A program made the position numbers and the translations under genes. From assembly GCA_963970005.1 (NCBI GenBank), contig CAXAMN010021585.1, forward strand, positions 345,313 to 409,312: 64,000 nt of DNA. The letters run 5' to 3'. Below, one piece after another: positions 13,901-27,010 of the stretch. Source of the stretch: Durusdinium trenchii (taxonomy: Eukaryota; Sar; Dinophyceae; Suessiales; Symbiodiniaceae). Position 1 is the first letter of the stretch. Every line of letters starts with the position of its first letter. The notes beneath the pieces are model-generated. The model searched no databases and was not told the DNA's origin. It saw only the letters and a program-made list of their open reading frames with translations.

Positions 13901-15692
13901 GGCGTACTATCAAATTCAAGAATTCAAGCATACATAGTCAAGTGCCCATTTGTGTGGTGTTTGGCCATGGAACTCATGCTCGTTTGGGTCGGGGCTGCAT
14001 GGAGGGTCCAGGTGCTTTCACCCCCTTGCTTCGTTCGGTTCGGGAGCTGATTGGAAACAACCGAAGAGCCAAACATCGCTGGGCACCGTGCTGGGCACTT
14101 GCAGCATTTTCCCCCTACGGCAGAGATCTTTCCCAGTATATAGTACTGCACATTCAACGGCACACAACTTTGGTATTATGATAATGTTGGTGAACATTAG
14201 CCTATAACTATATAGCCGGTCTATAGCCGGTCTCAGCAGAGGTTTTATGGACCCTCAGCTGATGATTCAGATGGTGAAGGCAAACATCACATCGAGAATC
14301 AAAATCAATCCGAGGCAAACCTCAGGCAGCTGACGAAAAGGGCTGGTACATGACGATGCTGAGATGTTGTGCCATGCCAAAATTATTTTTGTACGTGCTT
14401 TTGATGGTTCTTTGTGCAGAAGCTTGTAGATTGATGCTCAGAGACATTTCATGTCACCAATGTCACATTCAAGGCATCTTCATCCTCCTTCTATGACTCT
14501 CCAACAAGCATGGAAGCGGACCATCCCCTGTTTGTGGAGGAAACAGGATGTTGGAAGAAAGGCCATCCACGTCATCATGAGGATGTCCCATAGGGTCGCA
14601 CCTCTTGAGGATGGAGGTGTAAGTACTTCCAGAGAATAGTCTTTGGGGTCAAAGGAGATCTTTAGCATGGTCCTGAACCCTTAGGCTGTTAGGAGGGTAC
14701 GGGTCACACTTTGGCTTCCGACTGTTTTCCGCGACTCGCTTTTGCTTGGTCACCGTGAGGCCCAAGCAGCGGGTCGAGCGCCAGACCACCTGAAGGCGGG
14801 TCCCAGCGAATGACTTCCCAGGCCAAGGGCGATGGTGATGATTGTCATTGGGAAGAGAAAACCCATGGAACACCCGGATGGGTTGAACACCTGACTACTA
14901 GTAGCTTCGTGACTAGCTCCGTGAAAAGAAGATGGTTTCGTGGAGAACAATTGGAGAGTTTGCTCAGATTGTTCAGAAGATTTCAGAAGTACTTGGAGGA
15001 TCTTGGAGCTGGTTGAGTTCAGATCCTTGTTGGAAGTCTGACTTTCTTCCATCTGATGGTGGGCTTCTGAGACTGGCTTGGTGGTGCCCTTTCAGGGCGC
15101 TTTCTTTGCTCGGGATGGGACTCAGTGTTTTTCCTCAATGAGAACACATGGCTGGTAGTTTCATTTATGGGTGTGTAATTCTTATATACCCCCAACCAAT
15201 GGGTAGACTGGTCAAAAGTCTACCCTTCTTCCAGGGTATCGTTGCCTGGGAGGTCTCCCTATTGAAATCCTTACGCAACTGGTTTCACGTCCGCGCTTCC
15301 GCCGTGGCGCTTCGGTCGTCACGGTTCTCGCCGAACGCCGTTCGCCCGCCCACGTGCGTCGCGTCGCGACCGTCGGTGTACGCCAGAAAGAAGGAGCGAG
15401 GATGAGACACATGGATAGATAGAGGAGAGTGGGGTTTTGATCTTGAATGCTTTCACATGGCAGAAGAGAAGAAGCATGCTTGAACAAGTGCAAGAAGCAA
15501 GTGAGGTTTCACTTAGCAGCCAGAAGGATGACCCAACGAGCACAGTATGTATTAGACCTTGGGGTGAAAGAATGGTCGACAATGAGGTGACATAGAATGA
15601 GAGAAACTGGCCCTTCAGTTGGCCAATATTATGGTGGGTTGTGTCATTGTGGTTCTACAAGAATCATACACACTCCCCAATTTATCAAACTA
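10944..15692. other. Non-coding stretch
   Basis: No gene recognised. Sequence near 11017-11057 carries GTACCTTCTCAAAGGGTCTG and ACTAGGG, which looks like a worn right half of a family 1 element. A minus-strand frame around 13560-13760 has protein-like composition but no supporting splice context. Confidence 0.4.
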
Positions 15693-15790
15693 TGCCTCGG
15701 GATCCACACCTTCTCAGAAGGTACTTGACTCCATGCCCATGTAAAAGTGTCTCCAATCACCTTCTCAGAGGGTAAATATGTGGATCCATA
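15693..15790. repeat. Inverted-repeat element, family 1, copy 3
   Basis: Contains GGATCCACACCTTCTCAGAAGG on the left half in two overlapping motifs (GGATCCACACC and CCTTCTCAGAAGG). On the right it has GTCTCCAATCACCTTCTCAG followed by TATGTGGATCCATA. The internal GTCTCCAATC is shared with the 10630 copy. The ends have drifted. Confidence 0.65.
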
Positions 15791-16126
15791 CTGCGTGGTT
15801 GAACGTGCCAGGAGAGCAGCGTGAAGGCGGGCCAATGGGAGTTCGATTCAAGCGAGTGAGAGTATTTGGGATGTCTTCTGGCCATTTGGCCACTCTTTAG
15901 CATCTTTAGTGGTATTCTTGCATCTTCTAGGCCATTTGGGAACTCTTTGGCAGTCTTTGTGTAGGCGTTTCTGGAACACTCTGAGATGGAACCAAGACGG
16001 TATGTGACCCGCCCTCCCTGGGCCGTGTTTGACGCATGACTCTCGACCGATCACCGATCTGTGCAGGGGGTGAAGACGGGGTGAAGACGCCCTTCGGTTC
16101 GGTCCCGGATTCTTAGGGTACATATA

Positions 16127-16229
16127 CCAGCAGTCACGTTCGACGGGGTGCCGAACTTGGAGGAAGTCGGGGTGCCCAGCTACTCCACTCACTGGATGGC
16201 ACTAAAAGGCACCCTTGTGTGACTCCTGG
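16127..16229. repeat. Inverted-repeat element, family 3, copy 2
   Basis: This copy begins TACCAGCAGTCAC (from 16125) and ends GTGACTCCTGGTA. These termini match as inverted repeats at 12 of 13 positions. If the outer TA is a target-site duplication, the element is CCAG to CTGG. A (TA)n tract follows directly. It is homologous to 10197-10302. Confidence 0.75.
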
Positions 16230-16252
16230 TATATATATATATAAAGATATCC

Positions 16253-16323
16253 CTAGGGGCTCCAGTCGTACCTTCTGAGAAGGTGGGACTGGGCTGGGTT
16301 TGGAGTTTGGAGGGTTCAAATAC
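16253..16323. repeat. Half copy of inverted-repeat family 1
   Basis: CCCTAGGGGCTCCAGTCGTA is followed by CCTTCTGAGAAGGTGGGACT and GGAGGGTTCAAATAC. Read on the minus strand this matches the right half of the 35044 copy (CAGTCCCACCTTCTCAG then the terminus). The other half is missing or eroded. Confidence 0.55.
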
Positions 16324-19300
16324 ATCATCAGGGTGTCCATACACAATACCTCCACCATTTCAGGCGCACTCGTTCGCTTTCGTTCGGGTCGCGTCCTCGT
16401 TCGCTTGGTCAGGAAGGCCACCGCAAAGTCGGGCACTTCCCACGTTGTGCTATGCCATCTCTGGCTAGGGTGCTCAGACAGGTCACAGGTGGAGATAGGT
16501 GGAAATCTGGAGAAACATAGAGAACACCCAGAAAAAAAAGACAAACTATAGTTCTCATAGATGAGACTTTCATCACCGGAATCCGGTGGTTTGGTCAGGG
16601 TGAAGGGTGGCTCTGAGGGTGTGTCCACCGTGGCTCTGCACCGTGTGCTTGCCGCGGCCTCCTGCAACCAGATGGACCGTCATAGCCACCGTTTCAGTAT
16701 TTCATGGGATGCCGCCGCCAGCTCCTGCTGAGCAAAAAGTTCAAAGAGCAATGTATAAATGGCCAGAATGTGTTGAAAAGGTTCATTGCATACCATATTA
16801 ACTTCGCAAGACAAGAAGGCCTCACCCATGCCGATGCCAACCAGAGGGAGGTCAGGTACTCTATTTGTCCAAATAATTTATACTATATATATATATATAT
16901 AGCTAAGCCATCACAGGCTTCCTTAAGGAGCGTTCTCGGCGCATTGAGAATTGGTGCATTCTGTGGAAGACTTGGAAGTGCTGCAAGGTCAGTTCTCACC
17001 CAACCAAGTTAAGCCGTTCCAATTCTTTAAAACAAGCAGAGTAAACGAACGACGTCGGCGGCACCCTTCCTCCACGACTTGGGATTCGCCCTCGCTCTCG
17101 ATGTGTTTTTGGTGTTTAAGTCCGCATCTGTTCAATCAAGAAAATACCATTGCAATCTGGCAAGTTGATTAGTTTAATGTGTGTTTACTTTCATTCTGGG
17201 ATGGCTTAGCAGATTGACTCACAAAGAACTGACTTCATCCCAGCCGCTCAATGCCCATGTAGAAACTTGGCCGTGACCATTGTTTGATATGTTTTGCTTG
17301 CAATTTCAGTAACTCTTACCACCGTTACCACCATTTCAGTAGCCCGATGAACCCAGAAATCGTGCTGCCTTGCCATCTCGCACCGAAGAAACACGGAGAA
17401 GTGATAAGTCGGAACAGAAATTCCCCGTGGATGGCAGGCATTCTGGTCTTGATCTTTCTCTCTCTCCACCTGATAGTACCTGAACGCAAAGGCAGCCGAG
17501 GCCGGCTCTGCTCGGTTCGGGGTGACGGGCAGACGGCTCCAATTGATCAAGTCTACATTGTTCTACATGATTTGTTGGGCCACTTTACTTCACCAGGTGG
17601 AGAGATGTTGCACACGAAGACAAGTCATCTACGCTCCAAATCTCAGACCTTGCGTTGAATCCCCAAACCTCAGACCCTTCGTTGGAGCCTGAGCTCGATT
17701 GGATGAATACCACCATTCAGGAACCATGGAACACCATTCTGTGCCATTGATATGTAGCTGGTGCAGCCCTTCCATGGAGATCCAACCACTCCATCGCGAA
17801 AATCAGCACTGAACTCAGTCATCTCCACGAACTGGCTGACAAAAAGCCAGATTGAGAGGAGTTGTCAGGCACTCGGCACTCGACCATTCAAGGGAGGCCT
17901 CATGGAGGAAGACAACCTTTTGAACCCGGACACTGAGCTTGGGGGCCGTCTTAGATGAGCAAGCCTGGAAGTTGAAGATCCAGGCAACCCCAGGATTGGG
18001 CCTACGTGCCCTGAAGTAAACGGGTTCGTGAGCCTCACCTTTGCAGTAGATGGAGGCGAACCGTTTTTGGGTGAGAAGACAGAAGGGAGAACTTGAGAGT
18101 AAAGTGCTATGCAAGAGTTCTGCCCGTTGGCCAGTTTGTTGTTGCAGGATGGTTCTTGCTGTTGGTCCTTGAACTTTCTACAGTCTAGATCATTTCCGTG
18201 GCATGTGGCATCGTCCATTTATTATATATATATAATATTTTGTCCATTCTATAAAATTCCTTGCCTGGTGATTGTTGGACATCATCCTCTCCGGCTGATA
18301 AGAGAAACCATAGCACCAGGAATTTCCACAAACGAGGCCAGGCCCTTCACTGACATTTTCTGTAGTTTCCAATCACAAACAGAAACACACACACACCAAG
18401 AAAAAGACTCAGCACCGCCCAGTTCGAATGGCTTTTAGTTTATAGAACCCCCCTATGACCATGATTTACCATCCAATCACCATCCATCTCCTGGGTAGTG
18501 CTGGGAAACTTGTCCTGTTGCTTGGTTGGAAGAAACTCTTGGTTTTGCAGAGGAGGACAGATGGTCCGGTGATGCTCTATTTTCCCGAATTGGGAGAATC
18601 ACCAAACCTTGGGAATATGTATATTGTTTTCCACCGGCTTCCGAAACAAGCACAGCCAAGAAACCGCTTCTTTTCTGGACGAATCCCGATTCGGATTCGG
18701 GTCACGGTCGAACCTGGCCAGGTCACCTGCGAAGACAGCGGTCCACGGTGCCAGGGGGGGTTTGTCTTGGCGCAGAGATGGGGCCTGAGGCTCCAAGCAA
18801 GCGTCCCTGATCTCTAGGCCTCATAGTCTTATTAGATTTTGTTTGATGGTCCAAGGCGTTTTCAGATGGGCGGAGAGGCTCCGATTGTTGCACAGCTTGG
18901 ATCCCTCCAAACCCCCAGCGGCACCTGCAGAATGGTCGTTGGAGCCCCCAAAACGGGATGTTTTCATCCATATCTTTCTTGAGTGGCTAGGGGTCCTCTC
19001 TGAAGCTAAGCTGGCCCTTCATCAGGCCGTCCCGGGGCCGTCCGTCCCTTTTCACCGTTCAAAAGCCCTTCTGAGCCCGTGGGGTCAGAGACCCACCTGG
19101 ACCTTCCTTTTTGGGATGTCCTGACCTCTCGATCCCATACCGTCGTCTAAGGGCGTTCAACAGCCGACCTCGCGGTGAGCACCATGCTGGGCTGCTGGGT
19201 ACTGATTTGTGACCCTTTGAACTGTGACCTAGGTGTGTACTGAACAGAGGCCCCGTTTCATTTGGTCATGACCAGGACCATTCAGGCATCCAGTCAGATT

Positions 19301-21778
19301 AGCTTGGTCATGGCGAACCTCAAAGCCTGGTGATAGGAGTCCAGGGAAGCCAAGAGCGAGCCTCAGACTGGATGTCGTTTGTTTAATCTATGTCATCATA
19401 ATTTTGCCTGTCATTTATAATGTCCATGTTTTGTGTGTTATGTTTATTGAGTTAGACTTAGTTTAGACACACACGGATGGAGATGCCTTGATTGGACACG
19501 TGTTGGCGCGATGAGTTTTGTTTGGTCCCAAACACCTCGGAAGCTATGGATGTTTGGAGGGACCGGTGCACGGTAGTAGCTCGGAACACCCCAGCGCTAA
19601 TACTAAGTCTAAGTAGGTGCAGGTGTCACTATCTCTGAATGGGGTGTGCCAGGCCCCCAAATCTCTGACTTTGCGATTATATTGCAAAAGCAATGTAACA
19701 CAGATCCGTCATGGTGGACTGTGGTGGCTCTTGTGTTCAAACACTGAGAACCTGAAACATCCAGACAAAAATGAAACAATGATCTTACGGTTGTAGAAAG
19801 GAACATATATAGACTGAACAACATGTTCTTCGGGAGGAGATTCTCTTTGTTGAGGCATATTCATTGCTGTTGAATCAAGATCTTCAGGATGAGGTCTATT
19901 GCCCCAGCATTTTGCCAGGTGCCTTCGCTTCAATTAGATGGCTTGGTGGTGGAGAACGAGGCGGGCGACCTGGAGAAGTTGGGTTCTGATGTGGGCGGAT
20001 TTGGACCAAGCAGTGACCCTGGAGAAGCTCGAGTCTTGGGAGGGCCTTCAGTCCTCAGAGGTCCTTCAGTCCTCAGAGGTCCTTTTTCTCTGTAGCCCAG
20101 GGCATCCAGGCAAACCACTGTAGCTGGTAAGCAGTGGTTCCAAAGACTAAAGCCGTAAACCTGGAAACCCTGGTTCCTTATATACTGTAGTGGTAACTGG
20201 GATCCTCTGGGTAGGGCATCAATCTTCATCCCCAAGCAGAACCCCATCAGACTGGGGCCGCTGCTTGGGCCCAAAGAATGAAGATTGGAGCTGTATGCAG
20301 AGTGACGCCAAACAATCATAGAGTGATGAACACCCTGTAGGATTGAACCATATTGCATCTGTAAATCTCCATTGCGATGACGGATTCTATATCCTTCCTG
20401 TGTCCTTCCAGATCCTTCTAGCCTCAGGGGCAACTGACCGTCACCCCGTTTGATGATTTAACTGACTGTGCTCAGGAGCACGACACGACCAAGCAGGAGA
20501 CACTGGACAACGACCAGCTCGGCTGATGAGTGTTTAGACGTGGCTCTCCGGACAGTCCTGGCTCTCAGGTGCCAGTGAACCAGGAGTCCTTTTGGTGTTA
20601 ATAAGGGACTTCCCAACCACCCATGGATTTCCTGTGTTGATTTTCGGGTCGAACTGGTGGGTCTCCCTATTCTTAAAGAACACACCCATAGGTTATCAGT
20701 TTGTCTGGATCCACCAGGGGGTCTGGTCCCCAAAAAGGAACCTATAGAGACTTAGAGGTAGGTAACGTCCTAAGTCTACAGCAGCTCTATGCCCAAATGG
20801 TTCAAGACTATTTAGTGATTCGTACCAACACACCAACACAAGATAACACAATCAATGGTTGGACAATTCGAACTTTCAGACAAGTATATAGATGAGTCAA
20901 TGTGTCTCTACCGGTACCTAGATACTCTTGGTCAAGACGGCGTGTCTATGGGCCATATGGGTCTTACTTACGCTGTCTAATTATGGATGTTTATGGCTGG
21001 ATCATGTTGAAATTTGATGAGCACTGCCCTCCAAGTCCAAGACAGCAGATCTTTTAAGACAGTCGCGGCAGAGAGTCAGAAGGCTACGTAGGTTTAGTTC
21101 GTAGTGCCACAAGAATTGTCCCACCCCTGTCATCCTACCGACTGCTGGCTAGGCATGCAATGTTTTCAGGCTGTGGAGTGCTTGGCGGCTGTACAGTTCT
21201 TCTTCAAGGTGGTTCCTATTTGGGTGTGTATTTTTGTTTTATGGGACCAACCAAGGGGTAGACCTGGTCTATGTCTCTTCTAGTTTTTGGGAGGTCTTCC
21301 TATTTTAAACATATATACATATTATATATATATATATACAAGAACATATTCAAGATTAAACACAAAACAGAACCTGGTGTTGATGTTTGCTCTCACTCCA
21401 CCGCACCAGAATTTGTTGTGCTGCCGCTGGAAAACAAGCGTAGCACTTGGGGTGTTTCTTGTTGCTGGAAACATCCACTTAGTTTGGCCAACCTGTCTAA
21501 AAATAAGGACGGACTGATGACTGTGAACTGATTGACACACCTAGATGGACTAATGTTGCCCAGTTGTTGCTATGCTTGAACGCAAACTTGGCCAAAGACA
21601 TTTCTAATTATTGTTTCATATTGCAGTTGTTGGACACATGGAACCAGCCAGGGCAGCCCTTGATGCAATCGGGCGTCTTCTCGACCGAGGGGTCGAAGTT
21701 GAGCCAATGCGTCGTTCTGAAGAACCTGGTCGAACGCTATGTTGAAGCACCCTAAGAATCCGGGCCCTCAAGCATGGA
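16324..21778. other. Non-coding stretch
   Basis: No gene recognised. It holds (TA)n tracts at 16883-16902, 18221-18238 and 21320-21338. An 18-base tandem duplication (CCTTCAGTCCTCAGAGGT) lies at 20045-20080. Open frames are short and conflicting. Confidence 0.45.
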
Positions 21779-21866
21779 CCTAGGGCTCCAACCACCTCCT
21801 GACAAGGCGGTTGGGGTGGACTAGGGGGGTCTAACTACCTTCTGAGCAGGTGTTGGAGCGCTAGGG
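21779..21866. repeat. Inverted-repeat element, family 1, copy 4
   Basis: The left end CCTAGGGCTCCAACCACCTC and the right end GGTGTTGGAGCGCTAGGG are inverted relatives. The core has ACCTCCTGACAAGGCGGTTG and TACCTTCTGAGCAGGTG, so this copy has diverged from the symmetric cores at 10630. Confidence 0.7.
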
Positions 21867-22088
21867 AGAGTTTAGGAGTCCAAACCCCCTATGATTCCTG
21901 ACCACCCCCCCCTTTGGCCACCTCATCCCGAAGAATCTGAGAAGGGGCGTTCCCCCCGTGCTTCGGTGTCAGTCCCTGTACGGATTCTCCTAGAAACATC
22001 GGTTGAGTGTGTCAGACACGGTGTGCAAGTTCCGGTCGACCGGGTTCACGTGGATCACCTGACTTGTTTTTGGGGGTAAAGTGGGGAC

Positions 22089-22200
22089 ACCCCACTATTA
22101 GGAACAAGAAGCTACTATATATGGGGCTCCTGGCCCTACTACTAGGAACAAGAGGACGCTACGAACGGGGCTCCCGGGGCTCCTGGCCTTACAGGAACAG
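22089..22200. repeat. Imperfect tandem duplication
   Basis: A segment containing TAGGAACAAGA then GGGGCTCCTGGCC occurs twice in succession, at about 22098-22136 and 22141-22187. The second copy has an extra GCTCCCGGG insertion. Confidence 0.65.
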
Positions 22201-22299
22201 TACAGGTGAATCGAATCTCCCAGGCCAACTCAGGGAGTCAGATTGTCCACCAATCCGCAGGACGTGGTGGTCGGCGTGGAGGAGACTGGTCGTCAGACC

Positions 22300-22433
22300 G
22301 GTTCTGGGAAGTCACTGGTGCGTCGCCCAGAGACGCGCGGAAGGGGTCGCCCCTCCTGACGCGCCAGAGCGCTGAGCGCGGCGCAGCCGGGTCGATGTCC
22401 ACGAGTGGTCGCCTGGAGCTGCCGAAGTAGTCC
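22300..22433 (-). CDS. Possible isolated exon, unknown product
   Basis: This GC-rich island reads on the minus strand as SSRRPLVDIDPAAPRSALW followed by an Arg/Asp-rich segment ending near ASLGDAPVTSQ. GC-rich third positions and a GGCAG acceptor just upstream fit dinoflagellate exons. No domain is recognised and no joined exon was found. The plus strand is also partly open, so confidence is low. Confidence 0.2.
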
Positions 22434-25400
22434 ACGTGTGAGGAAGATGTCGAGCCATTGATGGCATTGGTTGTATGACTATACGCTTTCCTGATGATAA
22501 GACAACTCCGTGATAGTGGGAGACATGCAGACATGGATGATGCTCCTGTGACTTCGATTTTTGGGTCGTGTTCAGGTTATGGGTGCTGGACTCTTCAAGT
22601 GTGTGTCCCTGTCGTTTCACTCATCTCCTGGCATTGAACCAGCACATGAACCCATCAAGATGATGATGTAAACAAATGTAGAGTAAAGCGTGTTTCTTTT
22701 CACCGAGCACCCCTCAGGCGCACTGGTACGCAAAGATGCTGCATCGATTTTAAATTTACTGTATACACATGCAATGTTGATATGATCGAGCATGATTCTC
22801 CCGTTGAGAAAGCTATGGGGCCTCATGAAGAACTGCTGATCAGCCTGAGGATCGTTTTGAGGGATGCTTCCCACACCATCCGTGACATCGAGCGGGTCCC
22901 ACATCCATCGAGGGTGGAGGGGTCTCCAACGAGCCTGAGGTGGTCACGGAGGATTGCGTTTGGCATTCCTGTGGCAACAACACCGTGCCCGTGTGTCGTT
23001 TCATCTCGCATTGGTTCATCGTGTGGGTTCATGGGGAATCTGCTTCGGGTTCTGGGGAACTTTTGATGTTCAGCAGGCCGGAGAGCTATGGCCGCATGTC
23101 ATACCTCTTTGCACCCACTCCCGGTGAATTACAGCTTATCACGAAAGGTAGCTTGAGCTACCTGAGTTCTCCTTGCTTTAGCAAAAATGCATTACAATCA
23201 GGAGTTGGGATTGTGCATTGAGTTTGGTCCTGTAAGAGTTGATTCTGTTCGGGGGGGGCCCCCGTGGCCCCCCCCTGGATCAAATCCCCCCTCCGCCGGT
23301 TCACGCCGTCATGGACTTTTACCAGGGTTGCTTGTGATTGCCTGCTACCTTTCGTTCACCCCCTCCTCTCTCAAGTATAAATAATTATGGCGTTTTCTAC
23401 AGTTCTACATGAATATGAAGTGCTGGTGTGTTCGTCACTATATAATGTTCAATGTCCATGGCAATTCATGTCTTCCTGCCTTGGTTGTGGTAACTATACA
23501 TGCTACTACCATGTTGCATCATGTCTTCATGATCGTCATATTAGAACGCTCAGGTTGTTTCAGAGGGAACTACATATTCCATGTGTTCTTCTCATTTGGC
23601 TGTGGGTCCAAATCACAACTCACAGCACAGAAAGGAACCCAGTCGATTACCACTGTCTACTCGACCATGCGAGGTATGTCGGCTCTCTGCGACGGATGAC
23701 ACCAACAACGGCACCGTGGTCGCAACGGCAACGGAGGAAATATTCCAACATCTTCGCTCAGAGTAGACAACAAGAAAAGTAGCGGACTGGGCAATACGGA
23801 TGTACTATGTATATCGATCTATGAATATTTAATAACGATATTTTCAGCTTGCAGCTTCCTTTGCCCAGTTCTCCAGAGATCGTGAACTTTTGTATTTTCC
23901 AAGTCAGCGTGTTTTCTCTCGACCGTGTGGGAAAGTTGGACACAGACATTCAGCTGTGAATTCGCCGAACCTTCATCTTCATATGTTGTTCTGTATGAAG
24001 ATAAACTCCTAGGTCCTAGATGAGTGGATCTTTCGCTGGAAAAATAGATACTCCAAAAACTGTCTATGTGTTTTGCCATGGGCCATCTTCATCGCATGTT
24101 TTCTCTTCAGCCACCAGAGAAAAAGACCCGCGAAACAGACTGTGCCCAAGAACCAGGATTTTCACACGTGACGCGTCCTGCGACGCTTTGCGATCGGATG
24201 AGGTCGCTTTGGCCAAAGGGGTCAATAAGACCCCAGGTCACCTTGCAGTCTGTTCGAGAGACCTGAAAGCCGCCCCCATTTCTCCAGCTTCAGGTTCGCC
24301 TGCCCTCGGCCACCAAGGCAATGAAACCGCCAACGTCACCAACGCCACCAGCTTGTCCGCCTGCAAACAGCTTTGCCAACACCACGGGGACCGGCCCGCG
24401 ATGGATCGCGGGCTGTCGCGTTGGATCGCTCGTCACCCGTTCCGCGCTCCACGCTCCGTGCACGCCGAACAATGCCCGGTCACCCCAAGAGCTCAGGATT
24501 GGTCAGAAAGCCCATGACCATCCCAGATGGATTCAGGTCCGACATGTCTCCAGAGGATTTGGATGGATTTGGGTCCATGAGAGTTTGGACAGATTTTGAT
24601 AAATCATACACTCCATGTTTAAAAGATGTTATATATAAAAGGTTGTGGCAATGTTTTTGCCTTTGCGGCAGCGTTGCAGGTGAAGCGTTATAGTTGATCG
24701 ATCGGTTTTTGCCCTGCCTCTTGAGATGGCACAGTTTTCAGACATGTTGCATGGATTGGGTTTCACCATGTTTCACCAGTAGTACGAGGTTGCTTGCTTG
24801 ATTAAGACTGTGACTATGGCCAGTTGCAAGGCGCAAGTGGCCTTGGAGCCGCTCTCCTTACAACCATTGTTGCCCAACAGGAATCTGCACTGCTCAATCC
24901 TGCTATTTAACCCTCACGGCCGACATTGCTTCGAGAATCTACAGTACACTGTAGAACAAACCATGTCAAGCGCCAGGATTTGGTGATTGTCAGCTTCACA
25001 GGAGTTTCACCACCACAATGATCCAGGATGTGATTTGAAAGATTCCAACAACCAGGATGTGCAGGAATGTGCAGGATCTACCCAATGACTTTCAGTTGTT
25101 TCACACTCTCGCAGGACTGCAAGGGTGTGGAGTACAACACCGAGACGCACCGGTGCGGTGTTTGGGGGGGGTGATGGACCGGTCCAAGGGGGTGACGAAA
25201 ACAGCTGCTCCAACTGAGCTTTCCCTACGACCCAGCCGATGAATCACTTGTGAACCGAAGGACATCCAACAGCGAGCCGCAGAAAAACACCCAGAGGTGG
25301 ATCCCAATAGCACGGCATTCCAACGAACAGTGTTGGCAGAACCCAGCCACTCATTGGAACCCAGGGAGGCCCGTGGACGCTCGGGAACTCACATGGAAGT

Positions 25401-25961
25401 GGATGGCATGGCCCCTTGGAACACCATGACATCGAATATCGAAACGTCGAACGCTTCGCCTGACCTCTGCAGAACATCCTCCGCTGACTGAACCGGAGAT
25501 CGCAGAGGTCAGGTGTTCGTCCTGCGGCCTTCGGCGTTCCGGCTCCGCATGGCTCCGTGGCAACATGGCTCAGGTCCGGCCCCAAAGATCCCAAAACGTT
25601 AGTCCATGTTAGTCCGAAGGCTCTCCGCCACGGCCCTGCCGTCATGACCTTTGGGTTCTGCCCTTAACGCCCTTGATGTCGTGGTTCTTCCTGTTCAAGG
25701 AACGGAGCCGGCGGTATTTGCCGGCCTCCAAGGTCGAGTGACAACGGCACTCAAACGTGCAGCAAGAAATGCAAGAAATCCCCAGAAGACTGAGATGTTT
25801 TCTCGCAGTCTAGGCACGAGTCCTTGTTTGACAACACGAAAGATAGCACTCAGGCCCCAGTGGTTGAAGTGGTTGAAGGATGGATGTCTCACTCATCTTG
25901 GCTAAAGGGACACAGTGCGTGTTTCACACATTTACATTCTCTTTGACGGTCACTTGTTGAA
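22434..25961. other. Non-coding stretch
   Basis: No gene firmly supported. A GC-rich island at 24160-24500 is open on both strands (plus: Ala/Pro/Asn-rich; minus: Gly/Val-rich) and may hold an exon whose strand I cannot decide. The 20-base string GAAGTGGATGGCATGGCCCC at 25395-25414 recurs at 39567-39586. Confidence 0.35.
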
Positions 25962-26053
25962 CCCTAGGGCTCCAACCACCTCCTCAGAACGTAGTTAGAC
26001 CCAGACCCACCCCAGTCCCACCTTCGAAACGGAGGTGGGCCAGGAGTCCTAGG
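25962..26053. repeat. Inverted-repeat element, family 1, copy 5
   Basis: It runs from CCCTAGGGCTCCAACCACCT to CAGGAGTCCTAGGG, with internal CCACCCCAGTCCCACCTTC as in the copies at 1150 and 35044. The terminal CCCTAGG motif is inverted at the right end. Confidence 0.75.
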
Positions 26054-26933
26054 GGACTTCGACTGCGAGAGTGTCTCCCACCTTTGTCCGGATCGAAAGC
26101 GGCCCAGCGGTCAGCAGCCCAGCCCAGCGGTCAGGTGTGAACTCTGGACTCAGCCCATCTTGTCTCATCGTAGCTGCATCACCGGACAGAATTGCCCGGA
26201 GGCAAGTGATGGCGGTGGCTGAGTTGTGATCAGATCTACAGACTGGTCGACTCTTGAGGAACCCCCCCCCACATGTGGATTGAAGAACCTCTTCTTGGGT
26301 ACATCATAATCATGTCTAATGTACTCTTTGGGTTTATTATATAATCTATAGAGTATATAACAGACATGATTCCATGGTTCTTCAGAACAAAACGAAGGCG
26401 TTTTCTTCACCAACTCTCGCGGGCTCCTCGACCCGGTCGGCGTCATGGGTCCTGGGAGTCCACGCCGGTCCTTAGACTTAAAATGGTTGGCCACCTGGTT
26501 TGTAGTATAAGGTTACTTCGTAAAACCTGGTTTCGACCTGGTTTACTATGTAGTAAGTTTACTTGGCAAAAACAAAAAACAATGGTGGTTTGGCACAAAT
26601 AAATCAATGGTAGTTGGAAGGCTAGGGCTACGTGGCGGCCAAGGCCCCTCAGAGTAAGTAGCTTCACCCATATCCCCAAAACAAACATGGACGTGTACAC
26701 TATAGAGTATCATGTCCGTTTCTCAGAGTATAAAAGGTCGGTGTTTGGGCGAATCCATGAAACAGTTTCTAGAATGTTGTCCCTGGAAGCCTGGACAATC
26801 CATGAGGGTCTTCACCATTCAACACCACTTCCGTGCTGTAGCTGGTTTAGTGCATTCGACACCCGCCAGATCGGTCACGGGGTGCTCGAGGGGGAAGGGT
26901 GTCCGTGGGGGGTCCCATAACCTATACCAGCAC

Positions 26934-27010
26934 CATCCAGGTCACAAATTGAGACCTATTTGAATCCCAACAACCCTCTAGAGGAGACCTGTAGAGTCGG
27001 GTGCTGGTAT
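26934..27010. repeat. Inverted-repeat element, family 2, copy 1
   Basis: The element is bounded by ATACCAGCAC and GTGCTGGTAT, a perfect 10-base inverted repeat. The interior has AAATTGAGACCT and TCCCAACAACCCTC, which are conserved across the family. Outer TA on each side fits a TA target-site duplication. Other copies lie at 29530, 32324, 57887 and, degenerate, 60352. Confidence 0.8.

Noticed and set aside
16134..16667. 177-codon minus-strand open frame
   Set aside because: It passes through a family 3 and a family 1 repeat and a TA microsatellite, so it is very unlikely to be coding.
24020..24517. 165-codon plus-strand open frame in a GC-rich island
   Set aside because: The minus strand and another plus frame are equally protein-like. 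No motif decides between them.
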